Source of the DNA: Candidatus Altarchaeales archaeon
GTDB taxonomy: Archaea; Altiarchaeota; Altiarchaeia; IMC4; QMZM01
Direction: 5' to 3'
NCBI GenBank assembly: GCA_003663045.1
Contig: QMZG01000047.1
Location: 1 to 8,734, forward strand
Length of the DNA stretch: 8,734 nt
In this document: positions 6,001-8,734 of the stretch, one piece after another
How the letters are laid out: each line of letters starts with the position of its first letter
How positions within the stretch are numbered: position 1 is the stretch's first letter
The notes under the pieces: generated by a model
Database searches by the model: none
What the model saw: the letters and a program-made list of their open reading frames with translations, nothing else
What the model was told of the DNA's origin: nothing
Translations under genes and position numbers: made by a program

Positions 6001-8734
6001 GGGTTCAGTGGAAGAGAGAATCAATGAGATGGTGGAGGAACTTAAGGAGAAGCTGAAACTCAGGGAGTATAGAATCATATCAGCGGAACTATCGGGAGAA
6101 CCGACGGAGAAGGTGATAAAGGACTTCATTAAGTACGCGGAAACCATCTTGAATGACAAGCTTGCCGGCGACAGTAGAGGCTATTTCAAAAGGCTTAATG
6201 TCACGATATATGATTCACACAAGACATCCCATGACGTTGAGGTAATCAGAGATAAGGATGGGAATAAATTCAGGCTTGCTGTTACCTACCATGAGACTGC
6301 AAAAGGTTTGGGGAAAGAGAGGTTAAGAGGGAGGAGATATAGGAAAGATGAGACGTCAGGCATCTACTTCACCTTCAGTGATGACTTCAATAGGTTGATA
6401 GAGCAAGCGGAAGAAGAGGCTAAGAAAAAGAAACCAAAGAAGATACGGGAAAAACCCGGCAAACCCAGCAAGGCGCAGCTGGATGAGTTGTTTAATGATA
6501 AATTTAAGCTCTCTGAACTGCCTGAGGGACGTATGAAGGAATTCCTCAGGAATGTGGAACGTAGGATTAGAGAGCTTGTCGAGGAAGGCTTTTTCTACGG
6601 TAAGGTGTTGGAGGAGTTTCTGGATGATGTCGTAAAGATTGTGTCTGAAGAAGAACGCGGTGAAACATTAGGTTATGAATTTAAACTCACCTACAGGAGA
6701 GATAAACCTAATGAAGTTGAGGTGTATGTTGAAAGAAGATTCAGGTCCACCGAAAGCGGGGAAGTGGAGACTGCGAGCGTTGATGGGCGATCGGTGACTC
6801 AGAGTACAGAGGAGAGGGAATCATCCCCTCATGTGACTTCGAGCATTGATGGGCGATCGGTGACCCAAAGCACAAGGGCCTGGAGGGGTGCAGACTCGAT
6901 ATCGAAAACCATTAAAAGGAGGGGTCCATTCGCCACCATCCTTAACACCCTTAACTTACAAGGTAGTGTAGATGCAATTCGCAGAGAACTCACCAGAAAT
7001 CCTTACTATAATCGCTTCAGCCGGAAGAGAAAGGCTCGTTTTTTAGATGCATTGGATAGTTTAGGAATTCATTTAGGGGAGAGGCGGGATGAAGGAAACC
7101 GCCCGACCCTCCTGCCTCCGGATATGGGGGAATTGCTGATTAAAAAAATAGGCTCTGAAAAACTGAGTGAATATGAAAAAAGCGATATCTTCAACTATGT
7201 TGAGAGGATAATAACCGAGAAAACCAGGTATGATGGGGTTGTGGTAACCGATGAAACCCCCTATATCGAGACCGACCTAACAGGAACGCTTTACATCCCA
7301 TACACCGTTCTGGAGAATTTACAATGGCTCAGCGAATTCCTGTCAGAGGAGGAATTCGAGCAAAGGCTGATAGATATTGCAAGACATGAATATGCCCACA
7401 GGGTTGGTGTAACCTATCAGGATATAGAGGATGCCGTTGAGAGTGCAGATAAAGAAACCCTCAAAAAGATCGCCGGGAAACTGGGAATTCCAGAGAGCGA
7501 GAATCTGGAGGAAGACTTAATTAAGAAGATTCAGGAGTATCAGGCAAATGCACAGGCACTGATTAAATACGAAACACCAGAAGAATTCTTGAATTCCGTA
7601 GCCGCCCTTTCCGAATTCATGTTGCTGGCTTACTACGGAGAGGATGGATTTAACAGAGAGGTCAGCAGGGAATATTTAGCCAGTAGCTATCGTGCGGTTA
7701 GAGATAAGGAATTGGATGAAATACTGGAACGCTCCAGGGAATTGCATCAAACAATGCTGATGAATTGGGCTATCGAACTCACAAATAAAACAGAAAATGA
7801 ATTGACGCAAATAAAATCAGATATAAAAAAATTAGAAGTAACCGAGATCAAGGAATATATCTCTGAATATATTAAACCAGCCATAAAGAAGGCATTAGAG
7901 ATAAATTCTGAGATGCGTCAGGATTTAGAAAGGGGAGAGGGTATTGAAAAGGTAGAGGAATTCCGACTCCGGGATATAATAGACGAGGCAGTCGAGGGGG
8001 CTGAGGCAGAGAAAATAACCAGGCTTTCTTCTGAGAATATTTCTCTTTATGGAATCAAATACCTTGTTCGGGAGAGAATCCTCACGGAATTGGTCCATAA
8101 TTCCAGGAAGTATGGAGCAAGCGAGATTATCATTAATGCATGTGAGAAGGATGGCAACGTAGTAATCTCAGTCACAGATAATGGGATTGGGATACCTAAG
8201 GAAAATTTGGGGAGGATATTTGAGAGAGGATACATGGTTCCCGAGGCCAAGACAGTTAAAGGCTTTGGCAGATCTGGAGAGGGATTAGCCAATGCCTTAG
8301 AGTCTGCAAAGTGGCTTGGAGGGAACATAGAGGCGCAGAGCGATGGTCTGGGTAAAGGAACTACATTTATCGTTACAATTCCAAAGAGGGTTGAATCTAA
8401 GGGTTTCGTGGATATATTCCCTGAAAAACTCTCGACAGATAGACACGATTTCGGAGCTAAATTACGAGCTATTGGAGGCTTTGTATCTCTCTTAGAGGAT
8501 GAGAATTTAACAGATGAACAGAAATCTGCAAAGAAAAAAATTCTTGATTCTGCAAATAGAATCAACACCTACATAGACAAAAACAGAGACCTGATGGTGG
8601 AAGAAATTAAGGAAATTAAGAGGAGGTTAATACGCAATTTCACTAAAGAACTCGAAGAATTCGATGATAATCGGTTTTATGAAAGAGTTAGAGACTCGAG
8701 ATTGGATGTGGGACATCTCGCTTATTACTCTGTC
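1..8734 (+). CDS. Giant multidomain protein, internal fragment open at both ends
   Basis: The frame beginning at base 2 is open for 2911 codons with no TAA, TAG or TGA, and base 1 is the third base of a preceding codon, so the gene extends beyond both ends. Codon use is coherent: AGA/AGG Arg, many GAG/GAA and AAG, frequent ATA. Recognisable domains follow one another in the same frame. In order these are helical repeats, degenerate zincin, transglutaminase-like fold, five TPRs, a HELTH zincin, a HEGYH zincin, a HEYAH zincin, a GHKL ATPase and a HisKA-like segment. Several segments are homologous to one another, which indicates growth by internal duplication. I see no signal peptide (the N terminus is missing) and no credible transmembrane helix. 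The function of the whole is unknown. A protease/sensor megaprotein is an inference from its domains. Nothing upstream or downstream is visible to define an operon. Confidence 0.95.
2..790 (+). other. N-terminal visible region: degenerate helical repeats
   Basis: Residues 1-263 are predicted by eye to be mostly helical and rich in Asn, Phe and Leu. A motif of Phe, six residues on Pro, then about eleven residues on Gly-(Ile/Val)-Glu recurs. It has Phe11/Pro17/Gly27, Phe45/Pro51/Gly62 and Phe208/Pro214/Gly225. The second and third copies share identical spacing, and the first is one residue shorter. The Gly lies in a local pattern Asn-x-x-Gly-Ile/Val-Glu-Asn/Lys. This looks like a helical-hairpin repeat of about 35 residues that continues upstream of the window. 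I do not recognise a named family. Helical repeats of this sort usually serve as scaffolds or binding surfaces, but no partner can be inferred. Confidence 0.5.
974..1510 (+). other. Degenerate zincin-like domain (HELDI replaces HExxH)
   Basis: Residues about 325-503 align with the intact HEGYH domain of the same protein at residues 1770-1945. Shared landmarks are Asp-Ala-Pro (372-374 and 1816-1818), Asp-Ala-Leu just before the His, Ile-Ser-Asp-Gly (412-415 and 1852-1855), QEL-x-TLN (445-451 and 1884-1890), and Gly-Val then Leu-x-Glu-Ala-His (475-485 and 1915-1925). The active-site helix reads HELDI at 385-389 (bases 1154-1168), so the second metal-binding His is Ile. Glu407 matches Glu1847, a candidate third ligand, and is kept. 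The fold seems retained while the catalytic zinc site is lost, which suggests a pseudopeptidase with a binding or structural role. An alternative metal geometry cannot be excluded. Confidence 0.6.
1535..1885 (+). other. Helical block with Trp-Thr, followed by alpha/beta segment (cassette copy 1)
   Basis: Residues about 512-628 follow the degenerate zincin. They contain Lys-Trp-Thr-Lys (528-531), then the duplicated stretch around VEKNLISQLKNL, then a helix and strands such as IPIQVTLER (603-611). The same order, with a Glu-Trp-Thr at 1969-1971, follows the intact zincin near base 5900, so this is part of a repeated cassette rather than a random linker. No named family is recognised. It is Lys/Glu rich and soluble in character, with no membrane segment. 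Confidence 0.4.
1604..1656 (+). repeat. 53-bp in-frame direct repeat, copy 1
   Basis: This stretch matches 2927-2979 with one mismatch (G at 1637, A at 2960). The offset is 1323 bases, exactly 441 codons. The mismatch changes Gly to Ser. It encodes the core EKNLISQLKN and then ADEGT. Sequence diverges sharply on both sides at the DNA level, although weak protein similarity continues. The near identity over so short a tract suggests a recent copying event or gene conversion within the gene. Confidence 0.9.
1886..2320 (+). other. Transglutaminase-like (papain-fold) domain
   Basis: Residues about 629-773 carry the usual transglutaminase-core layout. A helical lead-in (EKERIYHIVDMVRENIEY) is followed by Gly-Val-Gly-Ile-Cys-Lys-Val-Phe-Ser-Ala-Leu-Tyr with Cys695 (bases 2084-2086). 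His744 lies in YHAWDE (base 2231), and Asp760 in VDPTTG (base 2279). All three catalytic positions of the Cys-His-Asp triad are present, so the domain may be active. Families with this fold include peptide cross-linkers, cysteine peptidases and deamidases, and the sequence alone does not tell which. It sits between two copies of the protein's repeated helical block. The spacing of 49 residues from Cys to His and 16 from His to Asp fits bacterial members. Confidence 0.85.
2321..2900 (+). other. Unrecognised beta-rich then helical region
   Basis: Residues about 774-966. The first two thirds look beta-rich, with alternating hydrophobic strands (KGELKFTLEGITGF, ERVEILDVEVPEGFEI), as in the beta domains that often follow a transglutaminase core. 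The last third looks helical: an Ala/Leu/Ile-rich run around residues 909-918, then FAERSFNVLIEKYEQDPG. It reads like an accessory domain plus a helical hairpin. No catalytic motif and no known family are recognised. Confidence 0.35.
2927..2979 (+). repeat. 53-bp in-frame direct repeat, copy 2
   Basis: This is the partner of 1604-1656, with a single mismatch at 2960. Here it lies after the transglutaminase-like region without a preceding zincin-like domain. The cassette around this copy therefore looks partial: the helical block and alpha/beta segment are present and the peptidase fold is absent. It encodes EKNLISQLKN with Ser in place of the Gly of copy 1. Confidence 0.9.
2980..3390 (+). other. 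Helical and alpha/beta segment (partial cassette copy 2)
   Basis: Residues about 994-1130. A helix (ATRILNREIIAKEL) leads to a second helix (ADKLAKNILSNL) and then strands (RYGLIKVIYPDSKTVFD, TKYVFTLTEVDHA, PKIFIASGDGEL). The strand containing Tyr-Pro-Asp-Ser-Lys-Thr resembles Ile-Tyr-Asp-Ser-His-Lys-Thr in the segment at 6083-6400. This suggests a shared alpha/beta fold. The assignment is by eye and the similarity is moderate. No enzymatic motif is visible. It leads directly into the TPR array. Confidence 0.35.
3395..3904 (+). other. Five tandem tetratricopeptide repeats (TPR)
   Basis: Residues 1132-1301 divide into five exact 34-residue units, starting at 1132, 1166, 1200, 1234 and 1268. 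Each has the TPR pattern: an aromatic or Trp near position 4, small residues near 8 and 20, Ala near 20-21, and an Asn/Lys/Glu-Pro-(Glu/Asp) end. Examples are AIEINPEN, ALEIKPDY, AFNIDPEY and ILEIEPEL. TPRs form a right-handed superhelix that binds peptides or other proteins, so this is the likely scaffold or substrate-docking part. The third unit ends in NSENE-type sequence and lacks the usual Pro before the loop in unit 2 (EVNSEN). The array sits just upstream of the first intact zinc-peptidase domain. Confidence 0.93.
3905..4318 (+). other. Helical connector between TPR array and gluzincin
   Basis: Residues about 1302-1439. These are long charged helices (EVRIKLRQSLESIKE, EIQLVKREWKAIRSKGEEL) with two isolated Cys (1345 and 1429). 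Next come a short Pro-containing loop (PIPFKLNPENP) and a helix (FNRFFRDELINVYKEIL). The last helix probably begins the peptidase fold that follows. No separate family is recognised and no membrane segment is present. Confidence 0.35.
4319..4621 (+). other. Zinc metallopeptidase domain 1 (gluzincin type, HELTH)
   Basis: Residues about 1440-1540. An edge strand NGIVIYLS (1453-1460) precedes a helix with Leu-His-Glu-Leu-Thr-His (His1480, Glu1481, His1484; bases 4439-4453). Twenty-three residues after the second His comes Ser-Glu-Gly-Tyr-Ala (Glu1507, base 4520), the usual place and context of the third ligand in gluzincins of the peptidase-MA kind, where an EGxA motif follows HExxH. All metal ligands and the catalytic Glu are present, so activity is plausible. 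The substrate is unknown. TPRs directly upstream may present it. It is a different subtype from the HEGYH and HEYAH domains of the same protein. Confidence 0.85.
4736..5090 (+). other. Helical HEAT-like segment and Ser-rich linker
   Basis: Residues about 1579-1697. The stretch HEVARLIASLGSEDKDIRKNSLEILKRIS is cut here as two helices, HEVARLIASLGSED and IRKNSLEILKRI. They have the length and Asp/Arg turn of a HEAT or armadillo hairpin. The region ends in a low-complexity linker (GTTSTKAESDPSSESRRS, 1676-1693) rich in Ser, Thr and Glu that separates it from the next zincin module. No function is assigned. Confidence 0.35.
5309..5750 (+). other. Zinc metallopeptidase domain 2 (HEGYH)
   Basis: Residues about 1770-1916. 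Strands PVLVVDRFGVIRVVGDAP (1801-1818) lead into the helix LVYDALGHEGYHIL, with His1828, Glu1829 and His1832 (bases 5483-5497). A conserved-looking VEEDAAISDG follows. By analogy with the ExxA(D) motif of M48-like gluzincins, Glu1847 is the best candidate for the third ligand, with Glu1848 and Asp1849 as alternatives. This is the intact relative of the degenerate domain at 974-1510. The base composition is richer in G and C than in neighbouring parts (34 of 60 bases at 5401-5460), with more GTC, CTC and CGT codons. The fold assignment is firm. The family and substrate are not known. Confidence 0.75.
5751..6076 (+). other. Helical block with Trp-Thr (cassette copy 3)
   Basis: Residues about 1917-2025. 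It begins with Leu-x-Glu-Ala-His (1921-1925), matching 481-485, and contains DIRMEWTRDK (Trp1970), matching the RVKWTKN of copy 1. Helices SVEERINEMVEELKEKLKL follow where copy 1 has ISEI. It is strongly basic and acidic in alternation, in the manner of a coiled or helical connector. It contains the 12-bp tandem duplication described separately. Confidence 0.45.
5927..5950 (+). repeat. Perfect 12-bp tandem duplication encoding ARKH twice
   Basis: The unit GCAAGGAAGCAT occurs at 5927-5938 and again at 5939-5950 with no mismatch, in frame. It gives Ala-Arg-Lys-His twice at residues 1976-1983. The perfect identity suggests recent replication slippage. The result is a short patch of positive charge with two His in a helical region. 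Confidence 0.95.
6083..6780 (+). other. Two related alpha/beta segments joined by a Lys/Pro linker
   Basis: Residues about 2028-2260. Copy A (2034-2130) has helix VIKDFIKYAETILNDKL, strand RLNVTIYDS and strand NKFRLAVTYHETAKG. It ends in a basic RYRKDETSG. Copy B (2175-2256) has helix MKEFLRNVERRIRELV, a middle helix/strand DDVVKIVSEEERG, strand GYEFKLTYRRDK and RRFRSTESGE. The order and spacing agree between copies, so they are probably duplicated. A linker of eight Lys in a short span with several Pro (2141-2158, KKKKPKKIREKPGKPSK) lies between them. Family and function are not recognised. The similarity to the segment before the TPR array supports a repeated cassette. Confidence 0.4.
6774..6808 (+). 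repeat. 35-bp repeat in Ser/Thr linker, copy 1
   Basis: It matches 6840-6874 at an offset of 66 bases (22 codons) with four mismatches. Three of these (6799, 6802, 6805) are third-position synonymous changes and one (6779) changes Val to Ile. It encodes S-V-DGRSVTQST. The core of 19 identical bases includes the palindrome CGATCG. Confidence 0.92.
6840..6874 (+). repeat. 35-bp repeat in Ser/Thr linker, copy 2
   Basis: This is the partner of 6774-6808. It encodes S-I-DGRSVTQST. Between the copies lies an acidic, Ser-rich spacer (EERESSPHVTS). The pair forms a linker between the alpha/beta segments and the basic helical region that leads to the third zincin. Confidence 0.92.
6875..7168 (+). other. 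Basic helical region, unrecognised
   Basis: Residues about 2292-2390. It is rich in Arg and Lys (KRRG, IRREL, SRKRKARF) and has a compact hydrophobic pattern FATILNTLNLQGSVDAI followed by RFLDALDSLGIHLGE. It then has a Pro-rich turn (RPTLLPPDMGE). It could be a small helical domain or the lead-in to the HEYAH domain. No motif of known function is visible. Confidence 0.3.
7169..7700 (+). other. Zinc metallopeptidase domain 3 (HEYAH)
   Basis: Residues about 2390-2566. Strand LTGTLYIPYTVLENL (2426-2440) precedes the helix RLIDIARHEYAHRVG with His2462, Glu2463 and His2466 (bases 7385-7399). This is a typical zincin edge-strand and active-site helix arrangement. Downstream helices (NAQALIKY, SVAALSEFMLLAYYG, REVSREYLASSY) hold several Glu that could be the third ligand, but I cannot choose between them. 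The segment lies directly before the histidine-kinase-like ATPase, so peptidase and ATPase are fused in the order peptidase then ATPase. The substrate is unknown. Confidence 0.72.
7741..7990 (+). other. Helical linker before the ATPase
   Basis: Residues about 2581-2663. These are long amphipathic helices (ELTQIKSDIKKLEVTEIKEYI, cut here as ELTQIKSDIKKL and EVTEIKEYI) ending in RLRDIIDEAVEGAE. The last stretch resembles the short segment that precedes the ATPase in histidine kinases. In an ordinary kinase the dimerisation helices with the phospho-accepting His would lie here. I see no His followed by the usual Glu/Asp-Leu/Phe-Arg pattern in this part. The stretch at 7801-7860 is very A+T rich (15 G/C of 60). 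Confidence 0.45.
7991..8392 (+). other. GHKL/HATPase domain of histidine-kinase type
   Basis: Residues about 2664-2797. The N box is ELVHNSRKYG (Glu2696, Asn2700), G1 is DNGIGI (2726-2731), the F box is RIFERGY (2738-2744), G2 is GFGRSGEGLAN (2754-2764), and a final GKGTTF (2784-2789) ends the fold. These are the ATP-binding elements of bacterial histidine kinases in the correct order and spacing, so ATP binding is very likely. The kinase-type N box with Asn and Lys argues against MutL or gyrase. Its position inside a giant peptidase-rich protein is unusual. Confidence 0.93.
8432..8596 (+). other. HisKA-like helix pair after the ATPase (His2815)
   Basis: Residues about 2811-2865. The stretch RHDFGAKLRAIGGFVSLLED (from Arg2814) has the look of a dimerisation/phospho-acceptor helix: His-Asp-Phe, then a Leu-x-x-Ile-x-Gly-x-x-x-Leu-Leu core. 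A second helix follows (KKKILDSANRINTYID), as in HisKA. His2815 (base 8444) would be the phospho-acceptor. In histidine kinases this segment precedes the ATPase, whereas here it follows one. It may instead belong to a second kinase unit whose ATPase lies beyond the window. The next residue after His-Asp-Phe is Gly-Ala-Lys, not the common Arg/Asn-x-Pro. Confidence 0.55.
8597..8734 (+). other. Unrecognised helical tail at window edge
   Basis: Residues about 2866-2911. A charged helix (EEIKEIKRRLIRNFTKEL) is followed by FYERVRDSRLDVGHLAYYSV, and the frame is still open at the last base. Nothing specific is recognised. It may begin another kinase or peptidase unit. Confidence 0.3.

Noticed and set aside
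6780..6864. Repeated GGGCGATCGG with a CGATCG palindrome as a possible paired operator.
   Set aside because: It lies in the middle of a coding frame, and the differences between copies are mostly silent, so selection on the peptide explains the repeat better than a DNA-binding site.
8047..8568. Open stretch on the - strand (173 codons).
   Set aside because: It lies opposite the clear GHKL ATPase motifs and is a shadow of that coding sequence.

Overview
The whole window is the interior of one giant protein-coding gene on the + strand. The frame that starts at base 2 runs 2911 codons to the last base without a stop, and neither the true start nor the true stop is inside the window. The visible part alone encodes roughly 330 kDa of protein. 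There are no intergenic gaps, RNA genes, mobile elements or CRISPR arrays. Residue numbers below are counted from the codon at base 2, so residue n begins at base 2+3(n-1).

Layout by base position. 2-790: helical repeats of unknown function. 974-1510: a zincin-like peptidase fold whose HExxH helix is degenerate (HELDI). 1535-1885: helical block and alpha/beta segment, carrying the first copy of a 53-bp duplication. 1886-2320: transglutaminase-like Cys/His/Asp domain. 2321-2900: unrecognised beta-rich then helical region. 2901-3390: second helical block and alpha/beta segment, carrying the other 53-bp copy. 3395-3904: five 34-residue TPRs. 3905-4318: helical connector. 4319-4621: gluzincin with HELTH and a downstream SEGYA. 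4736-5090: helical (HEAT-like) segment and Ser-rich linker. 5309-5750: second zincin (HEGYH), the intact relative of the degenerate one at 974-1510. 5751-6780: helical block with a 12-bp tandem duplication, then two alpha/beta copies separated by a Lys/Pro linker. 6774-6874: a 66-bp-period repeat in a Ser/Thr linker. 6875-7168: basic helical region. 7169-7700: third zincin (HEYAH). 7741-7990: helical linker. 7991-8392: GHKL/HATPase domain of histidine-kinase type. 8432-8596: HisKA-like helix pair with His2815. 8597-8734: unrecognised.

How it may work (inference): a single polypeptide joins a Cys-type transglutaminase/protease fold, three potentially active zinc-peptidase sites, one apparently dead zincin, a TPR scaffold and histidine-kinase-like ATPase parts. 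The protein seems to have grown by internal duplication of a cassette: zincin-like fold, helical block with a conserved Trp-Thr, then alpha/beta segment. No convincing membrane segment is visible, so the visible part looks soluble. The export status is unknown because the N terminus is missing.

Organism: histidine-kinase modules and TPRs point to a prokaryote. Arg codons are dominated by AGA/AGG, and ATA is common for Ile. Composition ranges from about 25-40% GC in many stretches to over 50% around 5400-5950. Very large multidomain genes are known from uncultivated lineages such as Omnitrophota, and that is my best guess, with low confidence. An archaeon or another candidate-phylum bacterium cannot be excluded from this sequence.
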